The notes: a model not told the origin generated them from the letters alone. Numbered from the stretch's first letter, positions 36,482 through 46,459 are shown. The stretch is DNA of 64,000 nucleotides from Vibrio bathopelagicus (GCF_014879975.1 NZ_CP062500.1:1364001-1428000), one strand, 5' to 3'. Made by a program: numbers and translations.

Positions 36482-37735
36482 TTAAAGAGCGCCGTAGATT
36501 ACAGAACTAATAGCCGCTAGACCACATAAAGCTGTAAAGATTTGCACAGGTGCTGATGTTTTGTACTTAGCCATTGCTGGTACTTTTTGCATCGCGAATA
36601 CAGGCATTAGGAACAGGATAGCTGCAATCATTGGAGCACCCATTGTTTCAATCATACCTAGGATGCTTGGGTTAACTACCGCAACAATCCAAGTTGTAAC
36701 AACGATGAACGCTAGAGATGCTTTCTCAATTGTGCTGATTGAAGAACCAGAGCGAGACTTGATTAGACCAACAAGACCTTCATGAGCACCTAGGAAGTGA
36801 CCGAAGTAGCTAGAAGTGATTGCTGCGAACGCTACTAGAGGACCCATGTAAGAGATAAGTGGAGACTCGTGAACGTTAGCTAGGTAAGAAAGTACAGAGA
36901 TGTTTTGCGCTTGTGCTGTTGCTAGTTGCTCTGGAGATAGAGAAAGCACTACAGAGAATACGAAGAACATTACAAAACCCATCAGCATCATTGCTGCGCC
37001 ACCAGTGATCGCGTCAGTTTTCTTAACTGCGTCATCACCGTATACACGACGTTGCTCTTTAGAGAACTGTGAAATGATTGGGCTGTGGTTGAAAGAGAAC
37101 ACGATGATTGGAATCGCAAGCCAGATAATAGAAGGCATTGCTGACCATTCTGGGCTTGTTTCCATCATTGAAGTGTTCCAATCAGGAACTAGGTAGAAAG
37201 ACAATGCTAGTAGGATGAATACTAGTGGGTAAACCATTGCTGAAGTTGCTTTAAGCATCAGCTCTTTACCGAATACAACACCTGCTGTCATAGCAAGGAT
37301 AAGTGCACCAGAAAGAAGAGGACGAGGAATAGATTCCATGCCCATTTGGTTTACTAGGAAAGAATCAACCGTGTTGGTGATACCAACGCCGTAGATAAGA
37401 ACGATTGGGTAGATAGCGAAAAAGTAAGCAAAAGTAATAAGGTTTGCGCCGGTCTTACCGAAGTGTTCTTCAACTGTATCTGTAATATCTGCTTCAGGGT
37501 TCTTAGAAGACAATACGAAACGAGCTAGAGATTTGTGTGCGAACCAAGTCATTGGCGCCGCGATTAGAGCTAGGATAACTAGTGGCCAAAAACCACCCGC
37601 ACCAGCTTTGATTGGAAGAAATAGTACGCCAGCACCAACTGCTGTACCGAATAGTGATAAACACCAGGTAAAATCTTTATAGTTAAACTTGCTTGAATCT
37701 TTAACGGCATTTGCCGAAGAAGTTGTTGTGTTCAT
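36482..37735 (-). CDS. sdaC: Serine transporter, SdaC/HAAAP family
   Basis: A 417-residue inner-membrane protein with about 11 helices. It begins its first helix with WCLSLFGTAVGAGVLFLPIKAGAGG, the family signature, and has FSFNHSPIISQFSKEQRRVYG, typical of SdaC-like serine/proton symporters. It lies upstream of sdaA on the same strand, so import and deamination of serine are encoded together. A threonine or related substrate cannot be excluded from the sequence. Confidence 0.88.
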   Translation of the reverse strand: MNTTTSSANAVKDSSKFNYKDFTWCLSLFGTAVGAGVLFLPIKAGAGGFWPLVILALIAAPMTWFAHKSLARFVLSSKNPEADITDTVEEHFGKTGANLITFAYFFAIYPIVLIYGVGITNTVDSFLVNQMGMESIPRPLLSGALILAMTAGVVFGKELMLKATSAMVYPLVFILLALSFYLVPDWNTSMMETSPEWSAMPSIIWLAIPIIVFSFNHSPIISQFSKEQRRVYGDDAVKKTDAITGGAAMMLMGFVMFFVFSVVLSLSPEQLATAQAQNISVLSYLANVHESPLISYMGPLVAFAAITSSYFGHFLGAHEGLVGLIKSRSGSSISTIEKASLAFIVVTTWIVAVVNPSILGMIETMGAPMIAAILFLMPVFAMQKVPAMAKYKTSAPVQIFTALCGLAAISSVIYGAL

Positions 37736-38044
37736 GTTAAATTACTCATTTTTTGGGAACAGGAAATAAGTTGGGGCTAATTCTGCAGAATTTTCTTCTA
37801 CAAAAAATAGATCTAAATCATGTAATGAAACGGCGTGTCACATGATATGCGAAAAACGGATTTTTGATCACGAAATTGGCGTGCTACAGGTGATTTATGC
37901 TCATGCTAGGCATTAGTTTTTGTTATGCGAAAGGTGGGGTTGTTCAGATTTATACCAGGGAAACGTTTGCGTAAAATTGGATTAATAAATCTGTTCCATA
38001 GAAAGGCTGGATTTTGTTAACAGAGATTAAACAAAACGTAGTTG
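37736..38044. other. sdaC promoter region
   Basis: About 310 bp between nudL and sdaC, both on the minus strand. It must carry the sdaC promoter. A TTTTTGATCACGAAATT stretch at about 37860 resembles a weak CRP-type half-palindrome, not a confident site. An AT-only inverted repeat (TTTTGTT / AACAAAA) sits close to the nudL end and is a poor terminator. Confidence 0.4.
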
Positions 38045-38644
38045 CTATGTAATCTGTTGCACTACATGCTGCTGCAATGATTGGATGATTTGAGCCGTAA
38101 CGCCCCATATTAGGTGCTCTTCGAAGGGCATGGCAAAAACTCGGTGTTTGATTTTCTTAAAATTAACGGTGTGGCTATGAAGCTTGGCTTGGTCCAAAAC
38201 ATAGGTGGCAGGAACCTCAAAAATAGAGGCAACTTCGTTCTCATCGATAACAGCTTTGTAATCAGGATCGACCATTGCAACAATCGGTGTCACAGAAAAT
38301 TTACTAATGGTACTCAATGCTGGTAATTGCCCAACAATTTTAACCTGATCCGATCGAATTCCTACTTCTTCGTGCAGTTCTCTTAGTGCAGTAAATTGCA
38401 TAGAAGGGTCAGATTGTTCATGTTTCCCCCCAGGGAAGCTGATTTGGCCAGGATGGTGCTTAAGATGTGCTGCTCTTTTAGTAAAAATGACATGTAAACC
38501 GTCTTCTCGTTCAACTAAACCAACCACAACTGCAGCCTTACGTAGTTGCTCCCCACTAATATGAGAAACACGCTCTACAGATTCAGGGTGGTAACCAACT
38601 GTTGGGTTAAGTTGGAACTGTTGAAGGAAGTTATCTTTATTCAT
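38045..38644 (-). CDS. nudL: Nudix hydrolase, NudL (CoA pyrophosphatase type)
   Basis: A 199-residue Nudix enzyme. The CoA-pyrophosphatase signature LKHHPGQISFPGGK runs into a full Nudix box with conserved Gly, Glu and the RELHEEVGI core (about residues 72-96). The family splits CoA and derivatives to 4'-phosphopantetheine and adenosine 3',5'-bisphosphate. In E. coli nudL lies between pabB and sdaA; here it keeps both as neighbours, with sdaC on one side and the H-NOX/kinase pair between it and pabB on the other. Confidence 0.88.
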   Translation of the reverse strand: MNKDNFLQQFQLNPTVGYHPESVERVSHISGEQLRKAAVVVGLVEREDGLHVIFTKRAAHLKHHPGQISFPGGKHEQSDPSMQFTALRELHEEVGIRSDQVKIVGQLPALSTISKFSVTPIVAMVDPDYKAVIDENEVASIFEVPATYVLDQAKLHSHTVNFKKIKHRVFAMPFEEHLIWGVTAQIIQSLQQHVVQQIT

Positions 38645-38924
38645 GTCATGTCAATATATTGATTATTATGATTTTAAGTATAGGCATAACCCTTAAGCTA
38701 ACGCCAATATTGGTGAAAAACAGGTCTAGCTAACCGTCCCTTTGCCTGGTGCTGGCCTTTTTGCACCAAATTGTCGCTTTTTGCTATATTCAATATGGGC
38801 ATATGAATAGGTGGCCGTTATCAATGTCATTAAATGGAGCAATAAAGCGCATATTTTTGATTAAGAATTTGATAACAACAACTTAGTGGCTCATTCTAAA
38901 AAGAAACAGATCAAAAGGTATGAG

Positions 38925-39467
38925 ATGAAAGGAATCATATTCACCGAATTTTTGGAGCTTGTTGAAGAGAAGTTTGGCTTAGAGCTTCTGGATGAGGTTC
39001 TAGATATGTCGGAAGACGAGGGGATCTATACCTCTGTTGGTAGTTATGATCATAAAAACCTTGTCAGGCTAATCATTAATCTCAGTAAGAAAACAGAAAT
39101 AGACGCTACTACTTTACAGCGTGTATTTGGCCAGACTGTATTTAAAAACCTATTAGCGTCATTACCAAACCAAGCCAGTCTCAATCATAGCAGTACCACT
39201 TTTCAGTTTATTCAGCATGTGGAGCGCTACATTCATGTTGAAGTGAAAAAACTCTATCCAGATGCACAACCGCCAGAATTTCATTTCATTCATACAACAG
39301 AGGCAGAGCTTGTGTTTGATTATAAAAGCGCACGTTGTATGTCTCATGTTTGCTTAGGCTTGATCGAAGGGTGTGCTGAATATCATGGAGACACCATTTC
39401 GATTGAAATGATTCCTCAAAACGATGAACAAAGTGTTGTTAGGTTTAATCTAAAGGTAGAGTCGTAG
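38925..39467 (+). CDS. hnoX: H-NOX heme nitric-oxide sensor
   Basis: A 180-residue heme-NO/O2-binding (H-NOX) protein. The predicted proximal heme ligand is His104 (RYIHVEVKKLYPDAQPPEF), the conserved Pro follows, and the Tyr133-x-Ser135-x-Arg137 motif (DYKSARCMS) should hold the heme propionates. The early sequence MKGIIFTEFLELVEEKFG is typical. The frame opens with GTG at 38886, but the ATG at 38925 has AAGGT upstream and fits the family. It ends one base before the kinase gene. In Vibrio, NO-bound H-NOX changes activity of its partner kinase. Confidence 0.93.
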   Translation: MKGIIFTEFLELVEEKFGLELLDEVLDMSEDEGIYTSVGSYDHKNLVRLIINLSKKTEIDATTLQRVFGQTVFKNLLASLPNQASLNHSSTTFQFIQHVERYIHVEVKKLYPDAQPPEFHFIHTTEAELVFDYKSARCMSHVCLGLIEGCAEYHGDTISIEMIPQNDEQSVVRFNLKVES

Positions 39468-39468
39468 T

Positions 39469-41187
39469 ATGAGTCTAGAAACGGCTATGGAGCGAAAACT
39501 CAAACGGCAAGTCGCTGCGAGAAAAGAGGCTGAGAGGTTACTCGAGCAAAAAAGTTTAGAACTTTATGAGTCGAACCAACAGTTAGAGTGTGCATTGCGT
39601 CAGTTAGAGAAGCGATCGAAAGCCAATTTACGTCGCATAGAGTTTCAAGAGCAAATTGACAATCTTCTGATTGATTTTGGTCGTACCTTTTTGCGCAATG
39701 ACTTAGACGATGTCATGTTGTCCGAACTGACGTCTAATGTGACCAATAGTTATCTGATAGAAGCTAGCCGTTTAATACTCCCTCCTAGGTTATTACCAGA
39801 GCTTGTTCGTTGTGATTATGGCGATGAGTCCATTAGTTCGTTAGATCTAGAGCTTCAAGAGCCATGTTGGAATGGTAATTTGTTGACTGTACCGCTCGAA
39901 GTTGAGCAAGTAATCGTCGGCTCCTTAGTGGTAAAGGTTAATTTGTCTGAGCAGGATTGCGACTTTATTCAAAGCCAAATATTGCTAGTAACGGATCTTA
40001 TATGCAGTGCACTAACACACCAGTTAGCAATTAACCAAAATATAGAGTCGCGACAGCGTGCTGAAGAGTCAGAAAGAGCAACTCGCGATTTTGTTGCGAT
40101 GATCAATCATGAATTGAGAACGCCTTTGAATGGGCTGTTAGGCAGTGCTGAATTGATCAGTGATACCGAACTGACTAAACCACAGAGAGAGCTCGTTAAT
40201 AATTTGAGCCAATCTGGTGAGTTTTTACGAACCATTATTAATGACTTATTGGATTACAGTAAAATCAATGCAGGTATGCTAGAGATTATTCCGAAAAAAT
40301 TCGCACTGAATGATTTGAGAAATACGATCGATAGTATATTCACCAATCGAGCTATGGAAAAACAGCTTCAATTCAACGTTGAAGTGGCAGCGAATGTGCC
40401 TTGTCATTTTAAGGGCGATCTGGAGCGAATTACTCAGCTATTTGTTAATCTCATTGGTAACGCGATTAAATTTACGGAGCACGGTTACGTTAAGGTCAAT
40501 ATAAAGTGGCATAACGATTTGTTTGTTTTTTCTGTTGAAGATACAGGCGTAGGCATTCCAGACTCTGCTCACAAGAATCTTTTCCAACCTTTTACTCAGG
40601 TCGATCGTTCCAGTAGCCGAAACTATGAAGGGACAGGATTGGGGCTTGCTATCTGCCGTAAGTTGATCGCGATGATGAACGGTGAAATTGACATTGCTAG
40701 TGTTGTGGGACAAGGCACGATTTTTACCGTGTCTATTCCATTGGAAGTGGTTGAAGTTATGGATCTTAGTGTGCACATTACTGAAAAAATCGGTTCGGAT
40801 ATCGAGTTATCACGGCTTAAAGTGTTGGTTGTTGACGATATCAAGATGAACCAAATTATTATTCAACAAATGTTAAGAAAGTTCGAAATTGAACCCGAGA
40901 TAGCAAGTAATGGCGTGGAAGGGCTTGAACTGGCTAGTACCAGCGAATATGACGTCGTGTTTATGGATTGCCGGATGCCAGTGATGGATGGCTTTGAAGC
41001 AACACAGACACTTCGAGAAAAGGGTTACAACAAATCGATTGTTGCGCTAACCGCAGGTACGACCTTGGAAGAGCGTGAGCGCTGTATTCAATGTGGAATG
41101 GATGACATTTTAAGCAAGCCTTATACGGCCAATGACCTTAAAGAGGTACTGAAGAAGTGGGGTGTGGCAGTAATAGGTTCTATATAA
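39469..41187 (+). CDS. hqsK: H-NOX-associated hybrid histidine kinase
   Basis: A 572-residue soluble hybrid kinase: coiled coil (about 8-55), an undefined sensor-like region (60-185), HisKA with phospho-His214 (MINHELRTPLNG), HATPase (NLIGNAIKF, DTGVGIPD, GTGLGLAI) and a C-terminal receiver with Asp500 (FMDCRMPVMDGFE). There are no membrane segments, in keeping with control by the soluble H-NOX encoded just upstream. In V. harveyi the matching kinase (HqsK) passes phosphate to the quorum-sensing protein LuxU in response to NO; the same is inferred here. The 7-bp tandem repeat starts about 50 bp after its stop. Confidence 0.88.
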   Translation: MSLETAMERKLKRQVAARKEAERLLEQKSLELYESNQQLECALRQLEKRSKANLRRIEFQEQIDNLLIDFGRTFLRNDLDDVMLSELTSNVTNSYLIEASRLILPPRLLPELVRCDYGDESISSLDLELQEPCWNGNLLTVPLEVEQVIVGSLVVKVNLSEQDCDFIQSQILLVTDLICSALTHQLAINQNIESRQRAEESERATRDFVAMINHELRTPLNGLLGSAELISDTELTKPQRELVNNLSQSGEFLRTIINDLLDYSKINAGMLEIIPKKFALNDLRNTIDSIFTNRAMEKQLQFNVEVAANVPCHFKGDLERITQLFVNLIGNAIKFTEHGYVKVNIKWHNDLFVFSVEDTGVGIPDSAHKNLFQPFTQVDRSSSRNYEGTGLGLAICRKLIAMMNGEIDIASVVGQGTIFTVSIPLEVVEVMDLSVHITEKIGSDIELSRLKVLVVDDIKMNQIIIQQMLRKFEIEPEIASNGVEGLELASTSEYDVVFMDCRMPVMDGFEATQTLREKGYNKSIVALTAGTTLEERERCIQCGMDDILSKPYTANDLKEVLKKWGVAVIGSI

Positions 41188-41239
41188 GTTACGCTCATAC
41201 TTATCTTGCTACGAGGTGAAACCACTTTCTAGTAGTCCC

Positions 41240-41309
41240 AAAAGTTAAAAGTTAAAAGTTAAAAGTTAAAAGTTAAAAGTTAAAAGTTAAAAGTTAAAAG
41301 TTAAAAGTC
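41240..41309. repeat. 7-bp tandem repeat, about ten copies
   Basis: Nine exact AAAAGTT units in a row (41240-41302) and a tenth, AAAAGTC. It lies between the convergent kinase and pabB genes, just before their shared terminator. It is a simple-sequence array prone to slippage and not in a reading frame. Confidence 0.97.
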
Positions 41310-41317
41310 AAAATAGG

Positions 41318-41351
41318 AAACCCTAAGCAATCACATCAAGGCTTAGGGTTT
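41318..41351. terminator. Terminator between hqsK and pabB
   Basis: AAACCCTAAGC / GCTTAGGGTTT, 11-bp stem, 12-nt loop, moderately T-rich flanks on both sides. Confidence 0.75.
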
Positions 41352-41364
41352 GTTCTATTAAGGG

Positions 41365-42753
41365 CTATAGCTTTTCAAGTACGGGTAAAATACGACTCAG
41401 TTTGTCGAGTGTTTCTTGGTATTCAGAAGCACAATCACTATCAAATACCACACCACCGCCAGCCCAAGCATAAAGCGTGTCGTTCTCTGCGACTAATGTA
41501 CGAATGGTAATGCTAGTGTCCATTCTGCTATTTCGGCTGATGTAGCCAATACTGCCGCAGTAAGCCGAACGTCGATGTGGTTCTAACTCCTCAATGATCT
41601 GCATTGCACGAACTTTTGGTGCGCCCGTAATCGAACCTCCAGGGAAGCAGGCTCTTAATAAATCAGTTGCTGAGTACTGAACATCCAGCTCTGCTCTAAT
41701 GGTGCTGACCAAGTGGTGCACGGCAGGGAAGCTTTCAATATCAAACAACTTAGGTACGTGAACGGAGCCTGGCTTTGCGACTCTACCGATGTCATTGCGT
41801 AGTAGGTCGACGATCATCAGGTTTTCTGCCTGATCTTTTTCTGCTGCCGCTAAGTCTTGAGCATTGGCGTCGTCAATCATAGGTTCTTCAGAACGAGGAC
41901 GTGTACCTTTGATTGGTTTAGTTTCAATGGTGCCACTATTGAGCTCTAAGAATCGTTCCGGAGAGACACTTAAGATTGCTGAGTGTTCAAGACGAATAAA
42001 ACCAGAAAACGGCGCCGAGTTGTATTGCTCTAACTTTTCATAAGCGAGCCATTCGCTGCCTTGGTAATCGGCACGAAAGCGCTGAGCAAGGTTTATCTGA
42101 TAACAGTCACCCGACAACAAGTACTCTTGAACGCTATCGAACTTATTGGCATAACTCTGCTCAGTCATATTAGATTGCCATGGGGTGGTTAATCCAAACT
42201 CCTGATGAGCTCGTTCTGTTTGTTCACTTTGCGATTGTTGTTGAGTTAACCAATCCCAATGGGTATCAATGTTTTGCCCAACAAGGAACGCAGCTTTAAG
42301 CTTGTGATCAACAATTACAGCCCATTCATACAATCCAACCGCCATGTCTGGCGCAGAAATATCACGCTTAGCAAGAGAGGGCAGAGCTTCTACTCGTCGC
42401 CCTAAATCGTAACTGAAGTAGCCTAAAGCGCCGCCAATGAAAGGCAGTTCAGGATGCTCACTGGTTGCGGGTAGCAATTGCTGCTGATATTGGTCGAGTA
42501 GTTCGAAAGGGTCTGACTCTGAAACCTCGCACGTCTCATTAACATTAACGGTCGTTTTTATACCGATTGTCTCGAAGGTGGCGATGGGTTGAGCAACCAA
42601 AATGTCGTATCGACTATCGACGTGGCTTTCTGAGGCAGAGCGTAATAGCATTGCCCACGGCACGCTTTCAATATGAGAAAACAGCTGTTTAGCTAAAGTT
42701 GATTGATATTCAAGCGGCTTGATTTGGATAGAGCGAAATTCGTTGTTATTCAT
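41365..42753 (-). CDS. pabB: Aminodeoxychorismate synthase component I
   Basis: A 462-residue chorismate-using enzyme. With the PabA glutaminase it forms 4-amino-4-deoxychorismate for folate. The N-terminal anthranilate-synthase-I-like domain (about 10-140) precedes the chorismate-binding domain with PIKGTRPR, the catalytic-lysine motif that marks PabB, DLLRNDIGRVAKPGSV and FPGGSITGAPK. TrpE would be longer with a different motif. The frame opens at a TTG (42771); the ATG at 42753 is preferred. Its neighbour nudL is usual in enterobacteria as well. Confidence 0.93.
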   Translation of the reverse strand: MNNNEFRSIQIKPLEYQSTLAKQLFSHIESVPWAMLLRSASESHVDSRYDILVAQPIATFETIGIKTTVNVNETCEVSESDPFELLDQYQQQLLPATSEHPELPFIGGALGYFSYDLGRRVEALPSLAKRDISAPDMAVGLYEWAVIVDHKLKAAFLVGQNIDTHWDWLTQQQSQSEQTERAHQEFGLTTPWQSNMTEQSYANKFDSVQEYLLSGDCYQINLAQRFRADYQGSEWLAYEKLEQYNSAPFSGFIRLEHSAILSVSPERFLELNSGTIETKPIKGTRPRSEEPMIDDANAQDLAAAEKDQAENLMIVDLLRNDIGRVAKPGSVHVPKLFDIESFPAVHHLVSTIRAELDVQYSATDLLRACFPGGSITGAPKVRAMQIIEELEPHRRSAYCGSIGYISRNSRMDTSITIRTLVAENDTLYAWAGGGVVFDSDCASEYQETLDKLSRILPVLEKL

Positions 42754-43006
42754 TTGTTTAATTTGTGACAAAGAGTTCGATCACTGCATGGCGTGTGAGA
42801 GGAAGCAAGAGTATCATAAATTGAAAATAAAATGGGTTCTTGATTAGAACGGTGCAAACCACATGGTTTAGTTTAAAGCTATGCAAGCGATTGCTAAAGC
42901 AACTAAATACAGCTCAACATAATAAAAAGCTAAGCCAACTAATCCGGTTAGACAAAACAGTCAAACCAAGAACCCACATGGAACCAGAACAATAAAGAGG
43001 CATGCA

Positions 43007-44527
43007 ATGACGGTTATTCGTAAGCAAGATGTGATCAGCAGTGTCGCTGACGCACTTCAGTACATTTCTTATTATCACCCTTTAGACTTTGTCCAAGCCC
43101 TAGAAAAAGCGTACGAGAAAGAAGAGAGCCAAGCAGCAAAAGATGCGATCGCTCAGATTCTGATTAACTCGCGTATGTCTGCGGAAGGCCATCGTCCAAT
43201 TTGTCAGGATACGGGTATTGTTACTTGTTTCGTGAACATCGGTATGGATGTTAGGTGGGAAACGGATCAAACAGTACAACAAATGGTTGATGAAGGCGTT
43301 CGTCAAGCTTACAACAACCCAGATAACCCATTGCGTGCATCTGTCCTAATGGACCCAGCAGGTAAGCGTATTAATACTAAAGACAACACGCCAGCGGTTG
43401 TTCACATTAATATGGTTCCAGGTAACAAAGTTGAGATTCAAATCGCGGCAAAAGGCGGCGGTTCTGAGAACAAAACTAAGATGGTTATGCTTAACCCTTC
43501 TGATGATATTGCAGAATGGGTAGAGAAAACGCTGCCAACCATGGGCGCGGGCTGGTGTCCACCGGGCATGCTAGGTATAGGTATCGGCGGTACGGCTGAG
43601 AAAGCAGCGGTACTAGCAAAAGAATCTCTGATGGAACACATCGATATTCAAGAGCTTATCGAGAAAGGTCCTGAGAACGCTGAAGAAGAGCTTCGTTTAG
43701 ACATCTTCAACCGTGTAAATAAACTGGGTATTGGCGCACAAGGTCTTGGCGGTCTAACGACTGTGGTTGACGTGAAAATCAAAACAGCACCAACTCACGC
43801 TGCATCTAAACCTGTTTGCTTGATCCCGAACTGTGCGGCAACGCGTCACGTACACTTCACATTAGATGGTAGCGGCCCTGCAGAGCTAACACCACCTAAG
43901 TTAGAAGAGTGGCCAGATATTACTTGGGAAGCAGGCGCAAATACACGCCGTGTTAACCTTGATGAAATTACTAAAGAAGACGTTCAAGAGTGGAAGACTG
44001 GCGAAACGGTTCTTCTATCAGGCAAGATCTTAACGGGTCGTGATGCTGCTCATAAGCGTATTCAAGGCATGCTTGAAAGTGGTGAAGGCCTACCAGAAGG
44101 TGTCGACCTGAAAGGTAAGTTCATTTACTACGTAGGCCCTGTTGATGCAGTAGGCGATGAAGCGGTAGGTCCTGCCGGTCCAACAACGTCTACTCGTATG
44201 GATAAGTTCACCGACATGATGCTCGAAGAAACCGGCATCATGGGTATGATTGGTAAAGCTGAGCGTGGCCCTGCAACCGTTGAATCAATCAAACAACATA
44301 AATCGGTTTACCTAATGGCCGTTGGCGGCGCCGCTTATCTTGTTGCAAAAGCGATTAAGAAAGCACGTGTTGTTGCGTTTGAAGATCTAGGTATGGAAGC
44401 GATCTACGAATTTGAAGTTGAAGACATGCCAGTAACGGTAGCGGTTGATTCTAATGGCGTGAACGCACACCAAATCGGTCCTGACACCTGGAAAGTGAAA
44501 ATTGCAGAAGCTGAAAAAGCCAAATAA
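43007..44527 (+). CDS. fumA: Fumarate hydratase, class I (iron-sulfur)
   Basis: A 506-residue class I fumarase, converting fumarate and malate in the TCA cycle. Candidate [4Fe-4S] ligands are Cys66 (RPICQDTG), Cys184 (AGWCPPG) and Cys271/Cys276 (PVCLIPNCAATRH). The C-terminal domain has GPAGPTTSTRMDKF. It is the single-chain form, like E. coli FumA/FumB. AGAGG six bases before the ATG supports the start. The class is oxygen-sensitive, unlike FumC. It is a single-gene unit with a good terminator. Confidence 0.94.
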   Translation: MTVIRKQDVISSVADALQYISYYHPLDFVQALEKAYEKEESQAAKDAIAQILINSRMSAEGHRPICQDTGIVTCFVNIGMDVRWETDQTVQQMVDEGVRQAYNNPDNPLRASVLMDPAGKRINTKDNTPAVVHINMVPGNKVEIQIAAKGGGSENKTKMVMLNPSDDIAEWVEKTLPTMGAGWCPPGMLGIGIGGTAEKAAVLAKESLMEHIDIQELIEKGPENAEEELRLDIFNRVNKLGIGAQGLGGLTTVVDVKIKTAPTHAASKPVCLIPNCAATRHVHFTLDGSGPAELTPPKLEEWPDITWEAGANTRRVNLDEITKEDVQEWKTGETVLLSGKILTGRDAAHKRIQGMLESGEGLPEGVDLKGKFIYYVGPVDAVGDEAVGPAGPTTSTRMDKFTDMMLEETGIMGMIGKAERGPATVESIKQHKSVYLMAVGGAAYLVAKAIKKARVVAFEDLGMEAIYEFEVEDMPVTVAVDSNGVNAHQIGPDTWKVKIAEAEKAK

Positions 44528-44576
44528 GAATTGGTTCCAGCGTTTGAATCACGACTTTTCATAGAAAGTTAAATAC

Positions 44577-44605
44577 AAAAGTGCAGCATTATCTGCACTT
44601 TTGTC
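44577..44605 (+). terminator. Terminator after the fumarase gene
   Basis: AAAAGTGCAG-CATTAT-CTGCACTTTT, 10-bp stem. Confidence 0.9.
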
Positions 44606-44664
44606 TTATTATCAATGATATAGTTATAAACACATCGTTTGATATAAGAACATAGGAGAGAGGA

Positions 44665-44850
44665 ATGCCTCGTTTTATTCAGATCCTACAGATTATCTTG
44701 GCAGTGGTGATTGGTAGTTTCATTGGTTACGATTTGATCTTGCACGGAATCAGTATTTTTAACGAAAAGTACGTAACCATCACATGTGTATTATGGTTGA
44801 TTGCTGAGATAACACTGTTTGTTATCTACAAGCTAATTGAAGACGATTAG
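44665..44850 (+). CDS. Small inner-membrane protein of unknown function
   Basis: A 61-residue protein with two hydrophobic helices (about 5-27 and 36-56) joined by a short polar loop and an acidic end (KLIEDD). A strong ribosome-binding site (AGGAGAGAGG) just upstream and its own terminator on each side make it a real single-gene unit. No family or function is recognised. Confidence 0.75.
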   Translation: MPRFIQILQIILAVVIGSFIGYDLILHGISIFNEKYVTITCVLWLIAEITLFVIYKLIEDD

Positions 44851-44872
44851 TCTTACATCGTATAAAAATTTC

Positions 44873-44909
44873 AAAGCCCCTGATTATGAATGTAGTCAGG
44901 GGCTTTTAT
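44873..44909 (+). terminator. Terminator after the 61-residue membrane protein
   Basis: AAAGCCCCTGA / TCAGGGGCTTT, 11-bp stem with a 12-nt loop, then TATT. Confidence 0.88.
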
Positions 44910-45071
44910 TCATCTAGCATTAAGAATGTATATTGCATACTAATCAACATAAGCAAAAAGCATCAACATTCAAACCTTCCCAGTAGGGGTTAGTCAGTAG
45001 GTTAACGTTTCAACTTTCCATCTCAGTAATTATTAAAAACCAGTTAGCCTATTTATCACGGAGTCGTTCAA

Positions 45072-46445
45072 ATGAAACACCTAACTCAAGAAATGAGTGA
45101 CTTTATAAGCAGAGGAACGGATTCTCACATTCGAGTAGCGGTCACGGGACTTTCTCGTGCAGGTAAAACAGCTTTCATTACCTCGTTGGTTAACCAGCTT
45201 CTTCATACCTCTACTCATCACAATTTACCGCTCCTTGCGTCAGCTAGAGAGGGAAGGATTATTGGCGCAAAGCGTATCCCTCAGCACAACATGATGATCC
45301 CGCGCTTTTCTTACGATGAAGCGATGGAGTCACTCAACGCGCAGCCACCAGAATGGCCAGTACCGACGCGTGATGTCAGTGAGATTCGCCTAGCCATCAA
45401 ATATAAGCCTACTAAGGGCGCAAAAAAGCTACTGAGTAAAAACAGCACCCTTTATCTCGATATTGTCGATTACCCGGGCGAATGGCTGCTTGATTTACCC
45501 TTATTGGATATGGATTTTGATACCTGGAGTCAGTCTCAATTCGCTGCGTTGAAAGGTGACAGAGCAATGTATTCGCAAGAATGGAATACTATGCGCGGTG
45601 ACATCAACTTATTAGCGGAAGCGGACGAAAAGAAGTTGGTCGCCATTGCCGATAGTTATACTCAATATCTGCATACTTGTAAGAGTAATGGACTGCACTG
45701 GGTGCAACCAGGTCGATTCGTATTACCGGGTGAGCTTGAAGGCGCACCTGTATTGCAATTTTTCCCGTGTGTAGTGCCCGAGGGTAAGTTCTCTAAAACA
45801 AGTAACTACGCTGTATTGAAAGCGCGTTATGAAGAGTACCAACAGAAGGTTGTGAAAGCGTTCTATAAGAATCACTTTGCCACGTTTGACCGACAAATTG
45901 TGCTGGTGGATTGCTTACAGCCACTTAATGCGGGTTATGACTCTTTCATGGACATGCGTGGTGCGTTAGAGCAGTTACTAAAAAGCTTTAAGTACGGTCG
46001 AAGCAATATGCTAAGACGCTTGTTTGCACCGAAGATTGACAAGATCTTATTTGCGGCCACCAAAGCTGACCATGTAACACCAGACCAGCATCCAAATTTG
46101 GTATCACTGTTACAGCAGATGGTGCACCCAGCGTGGCAACAGGCGGCGTTTGAACATATCGACATGAGTTGTATGAGCATCGCGTCTATTCAAGCGACGA
46201 GCGCGGGTTATATCTCGTCAGGTTCATCGAATGTTCCTGCATTGCAGGGCGTCACCTTGGATAACGTGCCTCAAACCATGTATCCAGGTGAGGTGCCGCG
46301 TAAACTGCCCAATAAGCAGTATTGGGAAACCAACCAGTTTGATTTCACGAGCTTTAGGCCAATGGAGCAACACTCCGATGAGCCTTGTCAGCATCTAAGA
46401 GTCGACAAGGTCTTAGAGTATCTCATTGGCGACAAGTTGAAGTAA
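45072..46445 (+). CDS. ycjX: YcjX-like P-loop NTPase (DUF463)
   Basis: A 457-residue cytoplasmic P-loop protein of the DUF463/YcjX family. The Walker A motif is [10 protein letters not shown] (about residues 26-35), a [11 protein letters not shown] segment follows at about 135, and an NKxD-like GTPase motif appears as AATKADHVT. It is the first gene of a ycjX-ycjF pair, next to tyrR, the same order as in E. coli, where the pair belongs to the phage-shock region. Its role is not settled. GGAG eight bases upstream supports the start. Confidence 0.9.
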   Translation: MKHLTQEMSDFISRGTDSHIRVAVTGLSRAGKTAFITSLVNQLLHTSTHHNLPLLASAREGRIIGAKRIPQHNMMIPRFSYDEAMESLNAQPPEWPVPTRDVSEIRLAIKYKPTKGAKKLLSKNSTLYLDIVDYPGEWLLDLPLLDMDFDTWSQSQFAALKGDRAMYSQEWNTMRGDINLLAEADEKKLVAIADSYTQYLHTCKSNGLHWVQPGRFVLPGELEGAPVLQFFPCVVPEGKFSKTSNYAVLKARYEEYQQKVVKAFYKNHFATFDRQIVLVDCLQPLNAGYDSFMDMRGALEQLLKSFKYGRSNMLRRLFAPKIDKILFAATKADHVTPDQHPNLVSLLQQMVHPAWQQAAFEHIDMSCMSIASIQATSAGYISSGSSNVPALQGVTLDNVPQTMYPGEVPRKLPNKQYWETNQFDFTSFRPMEQHSDEPCQHLRVDKVLEYLIGDKLK

Positions 46446-46459
46446 TTGAGGCAAACAGT

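Noticed and set aside
41240..41309. CRISPR-like array
   Set aside because: The 7-bp units are directly adjacent with no spacers, so it is a simple tandem repeat.
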